A stretch of DNA of 64,000 nucleotides from Campylobacter insulaenigrae NCTC 12927 (GCF_000816185.1 NZ_CP007770.1:372001-436000), one strand, 5' to 3'; numbered from the stretch's first letter, positions 17,910 through 36,991 are shown. Made by a program: numbers and translations. Notes: generated by a model from the sequence alone, not told the origin.

Positions 17910-19109
17910 ATGGCTAAAGAAAAATTTTCACGTAATAAGCCTCACGTAAATATTGGTACTATTGGTCACGTTGATCATGGTAAAACTACTTTAACAGCTG
18001 CGATTTCTGCTGTTCTTTCAAGAAGAGGATTGGCTGAGCTTAAAGATTATGATAATATCGATAATGCTCCTGAAGAAAAAGAGCGTGGTATTACTATCGC
18101 AACTTCACACATTGAATATGAAACTGAAAATCGTCACTATGCACACGTAGATTGTCCAGGTCACGCCGACTATGTTAAAAATATGATTACTGGTGCTGCA
18201 CAAATGGATGGTGCTATTCTTGTTGTTTCAGCTGCAGATGGTCCGATGCCACAAACTAGAGAGCATATTCTACTTTCTCGTCAAGTAGGTGTTCCTTACA
18301 TTGTTGTATTTATGAATAAAGCTGATATGGTTGATGATGCTGAATTGTTAGAATTAGTTGAAATGGAAATTAGAGAGTTATTAAGTTCTTATGATTTTCC
18401 AGGAGATGATACTCCTATTATTTCAGGTTCTGCATTACAAGCGCTTGAAGAAGCAAAAGCTGGTCAAGATGGAGAATGGTCAAAGAAAATTTTAGATCTT
18501 ATGGCTGCTGTTGATGATTATATTCCAACTCCAACTCGTGATACAGATAAAGATTTCTTAATGCCAATTGAAGATGTTTTTTCAATTTCAGGTCGTGGAA
18601 CTGTTGTTACAGGTAGAATTGAAAAAGGTGTTGTAAAAGTAGGCGATACTATTGAAATCGTTGGTATCAGAGATACTCAAACAACAACTGTAACTGGTGT
18701 TGAAATGTTTAGAAAAGAAATGGAGCAAGGTGAAGCTGGAGATAACGTAGGTGTTCTTCTTCGTGGTACTAAAAAAGAAGATGTTCTACGTGGTATGGTG
18801 CTTGCTAAACCAAAATCAATTACTCCACATACAGATTTTGAAGCAGAAGTTTATATTTTAAATAAAGATGAAGGTGGTCGTCATACTCCATTCTTTAATA
18901 ACTATAGACCACAATTTTATGTAAGAACAACTGATGTTACAGGTGCTATTAAACTTGCTGATGGCGTTGAAATGGTTATGCCAGGTGAAAACGTAAGTAT
19001 TACAGTAAGTCTTATTGCTCCAGTTGCGCTTGAAGAAGGTACACGTTTTGCTATCCGTGAAGGTGGTCGTACTGTTGGCTCAGGTGTTGTTGCTAAAATT
19101 ATTAAATAA
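17910..19109 (+). CDS. tuf: Elongation factor Tu
   Basis: EF-Tu delivers aminoacyl-tRNA to the ribosome in a GTP-dependent way. The 399-residue protein has GHVDHGKT (P-loop, 19-26), DCPGH (switch II) and NKAD for guanine recognition, then beta-barrel domains 2 and 3. The chosen start [16 protein letters not shown] has a GGAGG ribosome binding site 6 bases upstream; an in-frame TTG at 17880 would add ten residues absent from the family and is rejected. tRNAs Thr-Tyr-Gly-Thr before it match the order of the E. coli tufB operon. Only one tuf copy is seen in this window. Confidence 0.98.
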   Translation: MAKEKFSRNKPHVNIGTIGHVDHGKTTLTAAISAVLSRRGLAELKDYDNIDNAPEEKERGITIATSHIEYETENRHYAHVDCPGHADYVKNMITGAAQMDGAILVVSAADGPMPQTREHILLSRQVGVPYIVVFMNKADMVDDAELLELVEMEIRELLSSYDFPGDDTPIISGSALQALEEAKAGQDGEWSKKILDLMAAVDDYIPTPTRDTDKDFLMPIEDVFSISGRGTVVTGRIEKGVVKVGDTIEIVGIRDTQTTTVTGVEMFRKEMEQGEAGDNVGVLLRGTKKEDVLRGMVLAKPKSITPHTDFEAEVYILNKDEGGRHTPFFNNYRPQFYVRTTDVTGAIKLADGVEMVMPGENVSITVSLIAPVALEEGTRFAIREGGRTVGSGVVAKIIK

Positions 19110-19113
19110 TTAT

Positions 19114-19133
19114 AAGCGAGATTTATCTCGCTT
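19114..19133 (+). terminator. Hairpin terminator after tuf
   Basis: AAGCGAGAT pairs with ATCTCGCTT around a 2-base gap and runs into a T tail. Its tail overlaps the rpmG ribosome binding site region, so it is probably partial or also tunes rpmG expression. Confidence 0.7.
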
Positions 19134-19148
19134 TTTTAAGGAATAAAA

Positions 19149-19307
19149 ATGAGAATTAAAGTTGGTTTAAAATGTGAAGAATGTGGTGATATTAATTACA
19201 GCACATTTAAAAATAGTAAAAATACAACTGAAAAATTAGAGTTAAAAAAATATTGTCCAAGATTAAAAAAACATACAATTCATAAAGAAGTTAAATTAAA
19301 AAGTTAA
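19149..19307 (+). CDS. rpmG: 50S ribosomal protein L33
   Basis: A 52-residue basic protein beginning [17 protein letters not shown] and containing the L33 pattern of two cysteine pairs: C9-x2-C12 is present, while only one cysteine (C36, in [11 protein letters not shown]) is left of the second pair. It is therefore a partly zinc-ligand-depleted form. [14 protein letters not shown] is typical of L33 C-termini. AAGGAATAAAA gives the ribosome binding site. It lies between tuf and tRNA-Trp, its normal place in Campylobacter. Confidence 0.93.
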   Translation: MRIKVGLKCEECGDINYSTFKNSKNTTEKLELKKYCPRLKKHTIHKEVKLKS

Positions 19308-19323
19308 GGCTTTTTAAGCCCTT

Positions 19324-19399
19324 AGGGCAATAGCTCCAATGGTAGAGCGCCGGATTCCAAATCCGATGGTTGGGGGTTCGAATCCCTCTTGCCCTGCCA
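19324..19399 (+). tRNA. tRNA-Trp (anticodon CCA)
   Basis: Acceptor AGGGCAA pairs with TTGCCCT; the anticodon loop is ATTCCAAAT around CCA, discriminator G and encoded CCA. It is embedded between rpmG and secE. Confidence 0.96.
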
Positions 19400-19415
19400 C
19401 AAAATAAGGTTAGAT

Positions 19416-19598
19416 ATGGAAAAATTAATAACTTATTTTAAATTATCAAAAGCTGAATTGGCAAAAGTAATTTGGCCTTTAAAAGAACAAGTTAGAAATG
19501 CTTATATTACAGTTTTTGTAGTTGTTACCGTTGTGTCGTTGTTTTTAGCATTAGTAGATTTACTTATGTCATTTTCATTATCTAAGATTATAGGATAA
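19416..19598 (+). CDS. secE: Preprotein translocase subunit SecE
   Basis: SecE is the small essential subunit of the SecYEG inner-membrane channel. The 60-residue form has a short amphipathic N-terminal helix with the conserved LAKVIWPLKEQVRNA (about 15-29) and a single membrane span (about 31-53). The start MEKLITYFKL is preferred over an upstream ATG inside the tRNA end because it has a TAAGGTTAG site and matches single-span SecE. It is followed by nusG after 3 bases, the standard secE-nusG pair. Confidence 0.93.
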   Translation: MEKLITYFKLSKAELAKVIWPLKEQVRNAYITVFVVVTVVSLFLALVDLLMSFSLSKIIG

Positions 19599-19601
19599 TA
19601 C

Positions 19602-20132
19602 ATGAATCATAAATGGTATGCAATTCAAACTTATGCTGGGAGTGAAATGGCAGTTAAAAGAGCCATTGAAAATTTGGTAAGAGATAATGGTATTGAAGAT
19701 CGATTACTTGATGTTATAGTTCCAACTGAAGATGTAATTGAATTTAAAAATGGTAAAGAAAAAATAAGCGAGAGAAGTTTATATTCAGGTTATGTTTTTG
19801 CAAATATTGATTTATCAACAGAGCTTTGGCATAAAATTCAATCATTGCCAAAGGTAGGTCGTTTTATCGGTGAGAGTAAAAATCCAACTCCATTAAGTGA
19901 AAAAGATATTAATCTTATTTTAGAAAAGGTTAAAAATAAAGCGGCACCAAAACCTAAGATTTCATTTGATAGAGAAGAAAGTGTAAGAATTACCGAGGGT
20001 CCTTTTGCAAATTTTGTTGGTATTGTAGAAGAATATGATATGGTAAGAGGTGTTTTAAAGTTGAATGTTTCTATTTTTGGAAGATCAACACCTGTTGAAA
20101 TTTTATATTCTCAAGTTGAAAAAATTGTTTGA
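19602..20132 (+). CDS. nusG: Transcription termination/antitermination factor NusG
   Basis: NusG binds RNA polymerase across its cleft, raises processivity, couples to Rho and joins boxA antitermination on rRNA. The 176-residue protein has the NGN domain (about 3-115, WYAIQTYAGSE at the start) and a C-terminal KOW domain (about 125-176, VRITEGPFANFVGIVEEYD). The stretch YSGYVFANI is the usual polymerase-contact region. Length is standard. It precedes rplK by 22 bases with an AAGGAGAAGG ribosome binding site for the latter. Confidence 0.97.
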   Translation: MNHKWYAIQTYAGSEMAVKRAIENLVRDNGIEDRLLDVIVPTEDVIEFKNGKEKISERSLYSGYVFANIDLSTELWHKIQSLPKVGRFIGESKNPTPLSEKDINLILEKVKNKAAPKPKISFDREESVRITEGPFANFVGIVEEYDMVRGVLKLNVSIFGRSTPVEILYSQVEKIV

Positions 20133-20154
20133 TAACTAAGTAAAGGAGAAGGTT

Positions 20155-20580
20155 ATGGCTAAAAAAGTCGTAGGTGAAATAAAATTACAAATAGCTGCTA
20201 CTAAGGCTAATCCATCACCTCCTGTTGGTCCTGCATTGGGACAACAAGGTGTTAATATTATGGAATTTTGTAAAGCATTTAACGAAAGAACTAAGGATAT
20301 GGCAGGTTTTAATATACCAGTTGTTATTACTGTTTATGCTGATAAAAGTTTTACATTTATAACAAAGCAACCACCAGCAACAGATTTAATTAAAAAAGCT
20401 GCTGGAATTTCTAAAGGAACTGACAATCCACTTAAAAATAAAGTTGGAAAATTAACTAAAGCTCAAGTTTTAGAAATAGTTGATAAAAAAATTGCTGATA
20501 TGAATACCAAAGACAGAGAACAAGCTGCTAAGATTATTATGGGTTCAGCTCGTTCAATGGGTGTTGAAATCGTAGATTAA
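20155..20580 (+). CDS. rplK: 50S ribosomal protein L11
   Basis: L11 binds the GTPase-associated region of 23S rRNA and is the target area for thiostrepton and for RelA sensing. The 141-residue protein has the N-terminal proline-rich block [20 protein letters not shown] (about 17-36) and the C-terminal RNA-binding domain ending in [15 protein letters not shown]. Length is exactly typical. It begins the L11-L1-L10-L7/L12 series and has a strong AAAGGAGAAGG site. Confidence 0.98.
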   Translation: MAKKVVGEIKLQIAATKANPSPPVGPALGQQGVNIMEFCKAFNERTKDMAGFNIPVVITVYADKSFTFITKQPPATDLIKKAAGISKGTDNPLKNKVGKLTKAQVLEIVDKKIADMNTKDREQAAKIIMGSARSMGVEIVD

Positions 20581-20601
20581 TACTCTTTACCGCCAAGAGT
20601 A
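20581..20601 (+). promoter_or_regulatory. Small hairpin between rplK and rplA
   Basis: TACTCTT and AAGAGTA (7 bp) close a taccgcc loop right after the rplK stop. It may help set the L11/L1 balance or be an RNA processing site; no L1-binding mimic could be proved. Confidence 0.3.
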
Positions 20602-20643
20602 TAAAAAGGCGGAAGCACTTTATATAAAATGCGGAGAAAATTG

Positions 20644-21345
20644 ATGTCAAAAAATACTAAAAGATTTACTGAATTATTAAAGAAAATAGATTCAAATAAA
20701 GATTATTTAATGGATGAAGCGATAAGTACTGTTAAAACTCTTGCTTCTGCAAAATTTGATGAAACTGTTGAGATTGCATTAAAATTAAATGTGGATCCAA
20801 GACATGCTGATCAAATGGTAAGAGGTAGTGTAGTGTTACCTTGTGGAACTGGAAAAAAAGTTCGTGTTGCTGTTATTGCTAAAGATGCCAAGGCAGATGA
20901 AGCTAAAAATGCCGGTGCTGATATAGTAGGTAGTGATGATTTAGTTGAAGAAATTCAAAAAGGAAATATGAATTTTGATGTTTTAATTGCTACACCAAAT
21001 CTTATGGGTCTTGTTGGTAAGGTTGGTCGTATTTTGGGGCCAAAAGGTTTAATGCCAAATCCAAAAACTGGAACAGTAACTATGGATGTTGCACAGGCTG
21101 TTAATAACGCTAAAAATGGTCAAGTAAATTTTCGTGTTGATAAACAGGGAAATATACACGCAGGATTAGGCAAAGTTAGTTTTTCTAAGGAACAACTCAA
21201 AGAAAATATGAGTGCTTTTGTAAAAGCTATTAATAAACATAAGCCAGCTGCAGCAAAAGGAAGATATATTAAAAATGCAAGTCTTTCTTTAACAATGAGT
21301 CCTTCTCTTTCTTTGGATACTCAAGAGCTTCTTGATACAAAATAA
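20644..21345 (+). CDS. rplA: 50S ribosomal protein L1
   Basis: L1 forms the mobile stalk at the ribosomal E site and commonly represses its own operon. The 233-residue protein has the two-domain L1 fold, with [20 protein letters not shown] (about 46-65), [18 protein letters not shown] (about 128-145) and a C-terminal [19 protein letters not shown] place the start at MSKNTKRF, 8 bases after a GGAG site; an ATG at 20629 would add five residues and includes that GGAG in the coding part. Confidence 0.96.
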   Translation: MSKNTKRFTELLKKIDSNKDYLMDEAISTVKTLASAKFDETVEIALKLNVDPRHADQMVRGSVVLPCGTGKKVRVAVIAKDAKADEAKNAGADIVGSDDLVEEIQKGNMNFDVLIATPNLMGLVGKVGRILGPKGLMPNPKTGTVTMDVAQAVNNAKNGQVNFRVDKQGNIHAGLGKVSFSKEQLKENMSAFVKAINKHKPAAAKGRYIKNASLSLTMSPSLSLDTQELLDTK

Positions 21346-21346
21346 A

Positions 21347-21508
21347 ATTAATGAGAGTTTTTCTCTCATTAATAAAAATTAGATAAGATAATCGAATTAT
21401 TTTTTTATTTTATCTAATTTTTATCTTAGATTGGAGATAGCCGAGGTCATTTGACTTAATTAGAAATTTTCTACTCTGCTTGAAATCACCGGTCGGAAAG
21501 GAGTAAAG
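21347..21508 (+). promoter_or_regulatory. rplJ leader: two hairpins and candidate L10 binding region
   Basis: After the rplA stop there is a perfect 11 bp hairpin (21347-21373, loop TTTTT), then a 13 bp stem (21374-21386 with 21410-21422) that ends in a T run, then a more GC-rich stretch at 21431-21500. Bacterial rplJ leaders bind the L10(L12)4 complex to repress translation, and position and structure fit that role. Exact contacts cannot be shown from one sequence. Confidence 0.55.
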
Positions 21509-21988
21509 ATGACTAAAAGCCAAAAAGTTGAGCTTGTTTCTAAACTTGAAGAAAGTTTTAAAAATAGTGAAGCTGTCGTAGTTTGTAACTATAAAGGTTT
21601 GAATACTAAAAGACTTGAAGAACTAAGAAATAATGCTAGAGAAATGGATGTTAAAGTGCAAATTATTAAAAATACTTTAGCAAATATTGCTCTTAAAAAT
21701 GCCGGCAAAGATGGAATGGAACTTAAAGATACTAATATTTATCTTTGGGGTGCAGATCAATTAAATGTATCAAAAGTTGCTGATAAATTTAGCGAAGCAA
21801 ATCAGTCTTTTGAAATTAAAACTGCGTTTATCGATGGTGAAGTTGCATCAACTAGTAAAGTTAAAGCATTGGCTAAAATGCCTTCGCGTAATGAATTACT
21901 TGCTATGCTTTTACAAGTTTGGAATGCACCGATTACCAATTTTACTATTGGATTAAATGCATTAAAAAATAAAAAAGAATCAGAATAA
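21509..21988 (+). CDS. rplJ: 50S ribosomal protein L10
   Basis: L10 anchors L7/L12 dimers on the ribosomal stalk. The 159-residue protein has the N-terminal RNA-binding domain ([37 protein letters not shown]) and a C-terminal helix (about 130-159) that carries L7/L12. It has a strong GGAAAGGAG site after a structured leader, and rplL follows after 17 bases. Confidence 0.97.
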   Translation: MTKSQKVELVSKLEESFKNSEAVVVCNYKGLNTKRLEELRNNAREMDVKVQIIKNTLANIALKNAGKDGMELKDTNIYLWGADQLNVSKVADKFSEANQSFEIKTAFIDGEVASTSKVKALAKMPSRNELLAMLLQVWNAPITNFTIGLNALKNKKESE

Positions 21989-22005
21989 ATAAAAAAGGAT
22001 AAAAA

Positions 22006-22386
22006 ATGGCAATTACTAAAGAAGATGTGTTAGAATTTATTTCAAATTTAAGTGTTCTTGAATTATCAGAATTAGTTAAAGAATTTGAAGAAAAATTTGG
22101 TGTTTCTGCTGCTCCTGTTATGGTTGCAGGTGCTGTTGCTGCTGGTGGAGCTGCTGGTGGAGCTGCTGAAGAAAAAACTGAATTTGATATTGTTTTACAA
22201 GATGGTGGAGATAAAAAAATCAACGTAATTAAAGTTGTTCGTGCTTTAACTGGTCTTGGTTTAAAAGAAGCTAAAGATGCTGTTGAACAAACTCCATCAG
22301 TTCTTAAAGAAGGTGTTAGCAAAGCAGAAGCAGAAGAAGCTAAAAAGCAACTTGAAGAAGCTGGTGCTAAGGTTGAACTTAAATAA
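22006..22386 (+). CDS. rplL: 50S ribosomal protein L7/L12
   Basis: L7/L12 is the multicopy stalk protein that recruits translation GTPases. The 126-residue protein has an N-terminal dimerisation part (1-35), an Ala/Gly-rich hinge (around 38-55, [16 protein letters not shown]) and the globular C-terminal domain with [17 protein letters not shown] (about 82-98). AAAAAGGATAAAAA precedes the ATG. A long antisense reading frame over this gene is explained by its biased alanine and glycine codons. Confidence 0.98.
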   Translation: MAITKEDVLEFISNLSVLELSELVKEFEEKFGVSAAPVMVAGAVAAGGAAGGAAEEKTEFDIVLQDGGDKKINVIKVVRALTGLGLKEAKDAVEQTPSVLKEGVSKAEAEEAKKQLEEAGAKVELK

Positions 22387-22406
22387 TTTTTGTTTTTAAA
22401 ATTTAA

Positions 22407-22439
22407 ACAAGAAAGGTTTTTTTATTTTACCTTTCTTGT
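22407..22439 (+). terminator. Attenuator-type hairpin between rplL and rpoB
   Basis: ACAAGAAAGGT pairs with ACCTTTCTTGT across an 11-base T-rich loop. No U run follows, so it probably acts as a partial terminator or processing site, as in the rplL-rpoB gap of E. coli, setting polymerase subunits below ribosomal protein levels. Confidence 0.6.
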
Positions 22440-22453
22440 AATCCTTTGATTAG

Positions 22454-31172
<8,719 letters not shown>

Positions 31173-31184
31173 TTATCTCTGCTT

Positions 31185-31207
31185 ATCCTAGTATATTTTA
31201 CTAGGAT
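31185..31207 (+). terminator. Hairpin after rpoC
   Basis: ATCCTAGTA pairs with TACTAGGAT across a 5-base loop, 12 bases after the rpoC stop. The following sequence is only moderately T-rich. A second 15 bp stem lies at 31225-31264. Confidence 0.55.
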
Positions 31208-31224
31208 CTTCATCTTAAATTTTT

Positions 31225-31264
31225 AATAACTTCTAAAACGATGTAAAGTGTTTTGGAAGTTATT
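31225..31264 (+). other. Long hairpin between rpoC and rpsL
   Basis: AATAACTTCTAAAAC pairs with GTTTTGGAAGTTATT (15 bp, one G-U) across a 10-base loop. It has no U tail and stands 57 bases before the rpsL -10 box. It may be a second terminator stem or RNA processing site. Confidence 0.5.
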
Positions 31265-31320
31265 ACGATACATGATAATATCATTTTATATAGTTTATAA
31301 TTTTATAAGTAAATTTTAGA

Positions 31321-31326
31321 TATAAT
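31321..31326 (+). promoter_or_regulatory. -10 box of the rpsL-rpsG-fusA operon
   Basis: TATAAT is preceded by TTTTAGA and lies 37 bases before the rpsL GTG. It is separated from rpoC by two hairpins, so this is a distinct transcription unit. Confidence 0.6.
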
Positions 31327-31362
31327 ACTAGGCTTATTATTTTATTAAAGAAAGGAATTATT

Positions 31363-31746
31363 GTGCCTACCATAAATCAATTGGTTAGAAAAGAGCGCAA
31401 AAAAGTTTTAGAAAAATCTAAATCTCCAGCGCTTAAAAATTGCCCACAAAGAAGGGGAGTTTGTACTAGGGTTTATACTACAACCCCTAAAAAACCAAAC
31501 TCAGCGTTAAGAAAAGTTGCTAAAGTTAGACTTACAAGTGGCTTTGAGGTTATTAGTTATATCGGTGGTGAAGGTCATAACCTGCAAGAGCATAGCATTG
31601 TTTTAGTGCGTGGTGGAAGGGTAAAAGACTTACCAGGTGTTAAGTATCATATTGTTCGTGGTGCTTTAGATACTGCAGGTGTTGCAAAAAGAACTGTTTC
31701 TCGTTCTAAATATGGTGCGAAACGTCCTAAAGCAGCTGCTAAATAA
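31363..31746 (+). CDS. rpsL: 30S ribosomal protein S12
   Basis: S12 sits at the decoding centre and governs accuracy. The 127-residue protein starts at GTG ([14 protein letters not shown]), with AAAGGAA upstream; no ATG is available at the conserved start. The streptomycin-related lysines are wild type: [11 protein letters not shown] (K43) and [13 protein letters not shown] (K88). The Lys-rich C-terminal tail KRPKAAAK is normal. It leads the conserved rpsL-rpsG-fusA string. Confidence 0.98.
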   Translation: MPTINQLVRKERKKVLEKSKSPALKNCPQRRGVCTRVYTTTPKKPNSALRKVAKVRLTSGFEVISYIGGEGHNLQEHSIVLVRGGRVKDLPGVKYHIVRGALDTAGVAKRTVSRSKYGAKRPKAAAK

Positions 31747-31805
31747 CAAGATTACAGACAAATCCGTTAGATTTGATTTTGTTTGAGTAAAATTATAAAG
31801 TTTGA

Positions 31806-32285
<480 letters not shown>

Positions 32286-32299
32286 TTTAAGGAGAATAA

Positions 32300-34375
32300 A
32301 TGTCAAGAAATACTCCTTTAAAAAAAGTTAGAAATATTGGTATTGCAGCACATATTGATGCTGGTAAAACAACTACTAGTGAAAGAATTCTCTTTTTTAC
32401 TGGTATGAGTCATAAAATTGGCGAAGTACATGATGGTGCTGCAACAATGGACTGGATGGAGCAAGAAAAAGAAAGAGGTATTACAATTACTTCTGCTGCA
32501 ACGACTTGTTTTTGGAACAATCATCAAATTAATCTTATAGACACTCCAGGCCACGTTGATTTCACCATTGAGGTTGAAAGATCTATGCGTGTTTTAGATG
32601 GTGCTGTTGCTGTATTTTGTTCTGTAGGTGGTGTACAACCTCAATCTGAAACTGTTTGGAGACAAGCAAATAAATATGGTGTTCCAAGAATTGTTTTTGT
32701 CAATAAAATGGATAGGATTGGAGCCAATTTCTTTAATGTAGAAGAACAAATTAAAAATCGTTTAAAAGGTAATCCAGTTCCTTTACAAATTCCTATTGGT
32801 GCTGAAGATAATTTTAAAGGTGTTGTAGATCTTATTACTATGAAAGCTTTGGTATGGGAAGATGAAAGTAAACCAACTGATTATGTTGAAAAAGAAATTC
32901 CATCTGAATTAAAAGAAAAAGCTGAAGAATATCGTGTAAAAATGATAGAAGCTGTTTCTGAAACTTCTGATGAATTGATGGAAAAATATTTAGGTGGTGA
33001 AGAATTAACTCAAGAAGAAATTAAAGCTGGAATTAAAGCTGGATGTCTAAGTCTTTCTATGGTTCCTATGCTTTGTGGAACAGCTTTTAAAAATAAAGGT
33101 GTTCAACCTTTACTTGATGCTGTAGTTGCATATCTCCCAGCTCCAGATGAAGTTGCTAATATTAAAGGCGAATATGAAGATGGTAGTGAAGTATCTGTAA
33201 AATCAACAGATGATGGTGAATTTGCAGGTCTTGCGTTTAAAATTATGACAGATCCTTTTGTTGGACAATTAACTTTTGTTCGTGTATATAGAGGATGTTT
33301 AGAGAGTGGTTCTTATGCATATAATTCTACAAAAGACAAAAAAGAAAGAATTGGCCGTCTTTTAAAAATGCACTCAAATAAAAGAGAAGAAATCAAGACT
33401 TTATATGCGGGAGAAATTGGAGCAGTTGTTGGTCTTAAAGATACTTTAACTGGTGATACTTTAGCAAGTGAAAAAGATAAAGTTATTTTAGAAAGAATGG
33501 ATTTTCCAGATCCTGTTATTTCTGTTGCGGTAGAACCTAAAACAAAAGCAGATCAAGAAAAAATGTCTATCGCTTTAAATAAATTGGCTCAAGAAGATCC
33601 AAGTTTTAGAGTATCTACTGATGAAGAAAGCGGTCAAACTATTATTTCAGGTATGGGTGAGCTTCATCTAGAAATTATTGTTGATCGTATGCTTAGAGAA
33701 TTTAAAGTTGAAGCTGAAGTGGGGCAACCCCAAGTTGCTTATCGTGAAACTATTAGAAAAATGGTTGAGCAAGAATATAAATATGCTAAACAATCAGGTG
33801 GTCGTGGACAATATGGTCATGTATTTTTAAGACTTGAGCCACTTGAGCCAGGAAGTGGTTATGAATTTGTGAATGATATTAAAGGTGGGGTTATTCCAAA
33901 AGAATATATTCCGGCTGTTGATAAGGGAATTCAAGAAGCATTACAAAATGGTGTTTTGGCAGGATATCCGGTTGAAGATGTAAAAGTTACCGTATATGAT
34001 GGAAGTTATCATGAGGTGGACTCTTCAGAGATGGCATTTAAACTTGCTGCTTCTATGGGTTTTAAAGAAGGTGCAAGAAAAGCTGGAGCTGTAATTCTAG
34101 AGCCTATGATGAAGGTTGAAGTTGAAACTCCAGAAGAATATATGGGTGATGTAATTGGAGATTTAAATAAGCGTCGTGGTCAAGTGAACTCTATGGATGA
34201 GAGAGGCGGTAATAAGATTGTTACAGCATTTTGTCCATTGGCTGAAATGTTTGGATATTCCACAGATCTTAGAAGTCAAACTCAAGGTCGTGCAACTTAC
34301 TCTATGGAATTTGATCATTATAATGAAGTTCCAAAAAATGTTTCTGATGAGATTATCAAGAAAAGAAATGGATAA
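32300..34375 (+). CDS. fusA: Elongation factor G
   Basis: EF-G is the translocation GTPase and also helps recycle ribosomes. The 691-residue protein has the P-loop AHIDAGKTT (17-25), DTPGHVDF (switch II) and NKMD, followed by domains [11 protein letters not shown] marks domain IV. Length is typical and there is no second fusA-like gene here. It ends the operon at a strong terminator. AAGGAGAATAA precedes the ATG. Confidence 0.98.
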   Translation: MSRNTPLKKVRNIGIAAHIDAGKTTTSERILFFTGMSHKIGEVHDGAATMDWMEQEKERGITITSAATTCFWNNHQINLIDTPGHVDFTIEVERSMRVLDGAVAVFCSVGGVQPQSETVWRQANKYGVPRIVFVNKMDRIGANFFNVEEQIKNRLKGNPVPLQIPIGAEDNFKGVVDLITMKALVWEDESKPTDYVEKEIPSELKEKAEEYRVKMIEAVSETSDELMEKYLGGEELTQEEIKAGIKAGCLSLSMVPMLCGTAFKNKGVQPLLDAVVAYLPAPDEVANIKGEYEDGSEVSVKSTDDGEFAGLAFKIMTDPFVGQLTFVRVYRGCLESGSYAYNSTKDKKERIGRLLKMHSNKREEIKTLYAGEIGAVVGLKDTLTGDTLASEKDKVILERMDFPDPVISVAVEPKTKADQEKMSIALNKLAQEDPSFRVSTDEESGQTIISGMGELHLEIIVDRMLREFKVEAEVGQPQVAYRETIRKMVEQEYKYAKQSGGRGQYGHVFLRLEPLEPGSGYEFVNDIKGGVIPKEYIPAVDKGIQEALQNGVLAGYPVEDVKVTVYDGSYHEVDSSEMAFKLAASMGFKEGARKAGAVILEPMMKVEVETPEEYMGDVIGDLNKRRGQVNSMDERGGNKIVTAFCPLAEMFGYSTDLRSQTQGRATYSMEFDHYNEVPKNVSDEIIKKRNG

Positions 34376-34386
34376 TTTCTGAATCT

Positions 34387-34412
34387 AACCAAGATGAGAT
34401 TTCATCTTGGTT
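34387..34412 (+). terminator. Intrinsic terminator of the fusA operon
   Basis: AACCAAGATGA pairs with TCATCTTGGTT around a 4-base loop and is followed by TTTTT, 11 bases after the fusA stop. The reverse strand also has an A/T-rich flank, so it may serve the convergent CorC-like gene. Confidence 0.85.
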
Positions 34413-34422
34413 TTTTTAAAAA

Positions 34423-35793
34423 TTAATTTTCATTCTCTTCGTTTTTTCGAACAACTTTGACACGTTCTATGCTATTGCCATCCATTTTTTTAACTTCATA
34501 ATAACAATATTCATCTTCTATACGATCTCCTACAATAGGTAAACGTCCAAGAAGATTAAACACATAGCCTCCTATTGTTACTTGTTCTAATTCTTCATTG
34601 TAGGTAATATTTAGTAATTCTTCAACGCCGCTAATTTCATATCGACCTTGAAATTCAAAAATATTTTCTGCTATTTTTTTGTAGTGTGGACTTGAGTCAT
34701 CATGTTCATCATTGATATCTCCAATGATTTCTTCCATGATATCTTCCATAGTTAAAAGTCCAGCAGTGCCTCCATATTCATCTACAACTAAAGCAGTATG
34801 AACTTGTTCTTTGTTCATCATGAATAAAACTTTAGAAATACTTATGTTTTCTGGAATCAGTATCATTTTAATTAAAAAGTCATCAAGATTTTTTTTACGA
34901 TCGTTGAATTCATTTTGCATAATATCTCTAATGTGAACCATACCTAAAATAATATCCTTAGAACCATCTATATATGGAAAGCGCGTATGTTTATGTAAAG
35001 AAACTATTTGCATGTTTTCATCATAGCTTTTTTGCTTATTAAGACAAATCATATCTTTTCTTGGAGTCATGATTTCTTTAGCAACTATATCTGAAAAATC
35101 AACAGCATTGCGGATGATTTCTGTTTCAAATTCATCTAAAATTCCGCCTTTTTGACTTTCTGTTGCTATGAATTTAATTTCTTCTTCTGAGTGAGTTAAT
35201 TCATGTTCTTTGGCGGGCTTAATACCTATAAATTTTAAAGAAATTGCGGCTAAAAAATCGAAAGTTTTTATAAAAGGTAAAAACATTAGCCAGAATAAAT
35301 GTAAAGGTCTAGCAATCCACAATACAACTTTATCAGCTATGGTAATAGCAATACTTTTTGGAACTAATTCTCCCAAAACTACGTGTAATAAGGTTATTAT
35401 TGCAAACGCTATGATAAAAGCAATAGTATGAATTAAAGTAGGACTAAATCCTAAATTTATTAACGCTTTTTCAAGAACTTTTGCAATAGCAGGCTCTCCT
35501 ATCCAACCAAGAGCAAGTGAGCTTAATGTAATCCCTAGTTGACATGCGCTAAGATAAGTATCAAGATTAGAAGTGACTTCCAATGCTTTTTTTGCATTTG
35601 GTTTTTTTTCTTTAATCATTTCTTCTAATTTAGATCTTCTTACTTTGACAATACTAAATTCAGAAAGAACAAAAAATCCATTTAAAAGCACTAAGAGTAG
35701 AGCAACAATAATCATAAAAGTAGAATAACCAACATCAATAGATGAGGCCATAGGTAAGGTTTGATTTAAGTCTAAATATTGACTGGGGTCCAA
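34423..35793 (-). CDS. CNNM/CorC-HlyC family membrane protein (DUF21-CBS-CorC)
   Basis: The 456-residue protein has the domain order of bacterial CNNM/TlyC proteins: a DUF21 membrane domain with four hydrophobic segments (about 22-190), two CBS domains (about 228-350; MTPRKDMICL at the first) and a C-terminal CorC_HlyC domain (about 368-448) with GRYEISGVEELL. Such proteins are linked to magnesium or cobalt export; the old name haemolysin is not well founded. It lies 85 bases after an SbmA/BacA-like transporter on the same strand and converges on fusA. Start ATG has AAGGAGTT upstream. Confidence 0.87.
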   Translation of the reverse strand: MDPSQYLDLNQTLPMASSIDVGYSTFMIIVALLLVLLNGFFVLSEFSIVKVRRSKLEEMIKEKKPNAKKALEVTSNLDTYLSACQLGITLSSLALGWIGEPAIAKVLEKALINLGFSPTLIHTIAFIIAFAIITLLHVVLGELVPKSIAITIADKVVLWIARPLHLFWLMFLPFIKTFDFLAAISLKFIGIKPAKEHELTHSEEEIKFIATESQKGGILDEFETEIIRNAVDFSDIVAKEIMTPRKDMICLNKQKSYDENMQIVSLHKHTRFPYIDGSKDIILGMVHIRDIMQNEFNDRKKNLDDFLIKMILIPENISISKVLFMMNKEQVHTALVVDEYGGTAGLLTMEDIMEEIIGDINDEHDDSSPHYKKIAENIFEFQGRYEISGVEELLNITYNEELEQVTIGGYVFNLLGRLPIVGDRIEDEYCYYEVKKMDGNSIERVKVVRKNEENEN

Positions 35794-35878
35794 AAAAACT
35801 CCTTAAAATAAATTTTTGTTTGAAGATTATATCAAATCATAACTATAAAACTAGCTTAAGTTAAATCAAACAACTGAT

Positions 35879-36850
35879 TTAATTTTTTCTATAATCAATG
35901 CTCTTTTCAAATTCATCTAAACGTTTATAAATACTTCTTAGTTGAGTTATAGTTGTCCAATTTGTTATAAAAATACTAAAAGAGGAACGAACTTGATCAA
36001 ATGCGTTTCCAACTTGTATAATAATGCCAAGTTGAATTAAGCCTACAAATAAACTTGGGGCCATTATTAAAAAAGGAACTATAACCATAATTTGTTCAAA
36101 TAAGTAAAGCCATATATTAAAATACCCATAATGTAAAAATAATCTTTTATAGTTTATTTTAAGTCCTGTAAATAAATTTAAAATACTTTCATCACTTGCA
36201 TAATTTTTTCTATCATCTTCTGCAAAAACTAGCTCTTTTCTAAAAGCAGCTTCAGCTTTTTGATTATTATATTCAAGACCTGGCAATTTGATACCTACAA
36301 ACCATGATATCACAAGTCCTCCTAAAGATACTAAAAATGCCGCCCATACTAAAGAACCTTTAATATCTTTTAATATAGGTAAATTTACATGCTCGCTGAG
36401 CATCCATAATATTGGTATGAAGGCAATTAAAGTCATTAAGGCTCTTACGAAAGCAAGCCCTAGACTTTCTATGATTTTTGAAAAATTGTAAATATCTTCT
36501 TGAATTCTTTGAGAACTTCCTTCTATATTATTATCCTTTTTTTGCCAAAATTTAATATAGTCAAATGTCATCGCCTCTCTCCATTTAAATGCATATATAC
36601 TGCCAAAATATTTAGTGATAGTAGCGATTAACACATAGGGTAATGCAAGGTACAAAAATTGCTGTATAAAATAATAAAAATCATTGATATTATGATCTTT
36701 GACATTTTGTAAAACATCATAAAAATCTTTATACCATTCATTAATTGCAACATTTATAGATGTTTGAACTAACAAAGAACCAAGTAAAAAAAATAAACCT
36801 AAATAAGCCCACAAAGCCCATTGTTTTGACAAAAAAAACGATTTGAACAT
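35879..36850 (-). CDS. SbmA/BacA-like inner-membrane peptide transporter
   Basis: The 323-residue protein matches the SbmA/BacA family, which uses a proton gradient to import certain peptides and in other bacteria lets in proline-rich antimicrobial peptides and bleomycin. It resembles the membrane domain of ABC exporters but has no ATPase domain. Visible features are about six hydrophobic segments, VAINEWYKDFYDVLQ (34-48), a WREAM block, and FRKELVFAEDDRKNYA near 204-219. It is slightly shorter than E. coli SbmA (about 400). What it transports here is unknown. Confidence 0.8.
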   Translation of the reverse strand: MFKSFFLSKQWALWAYLGLFFLLGSLLVQTSINVAINEWYKDFYDVLQNVKDHNINDFYYFIQQFLYLALPYVLIATITKYFGSIYAFKWREAMTFDYIKFWQKKDNNIEGSSQRIQEDIYNFSKIIESLGLAFVRALMTLIAFIPILWMLSEHVNLPILKDIKGSLVWAAFLVSLGGLVISWFVGIKLPGLEYNNQKAEAAFRKELVFAEDDRKNYASDESILNLFTGLKINYKRLFLHYGYFNIWLYLFEQIMVIVPFLIMAPSLFVGLIQLGIIIQVGNAFDQVRSSFSIFITNWTTITQLRSIYKRLDEFEKSIDYRKN

Positions 36851-36991
36851 ATTAACTCTTTCTATAGTATTTGAACGTATTTTTAAAGAACATTGTAAAA
36901 TATATCAATACTAATGTTGATTCTAATAATATTTTTGGAAAAATAAAAATTATAGGATAATTATTTTACTGATTTTGTATTAATAATATAC

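Noticed and set aside
21945-22322. 125-residue minus-strand frame rich in Ala, Pro and Thr
   Set aside because: It is the mirror of rplL and rplJ codon bias, with no ribosome binding site.
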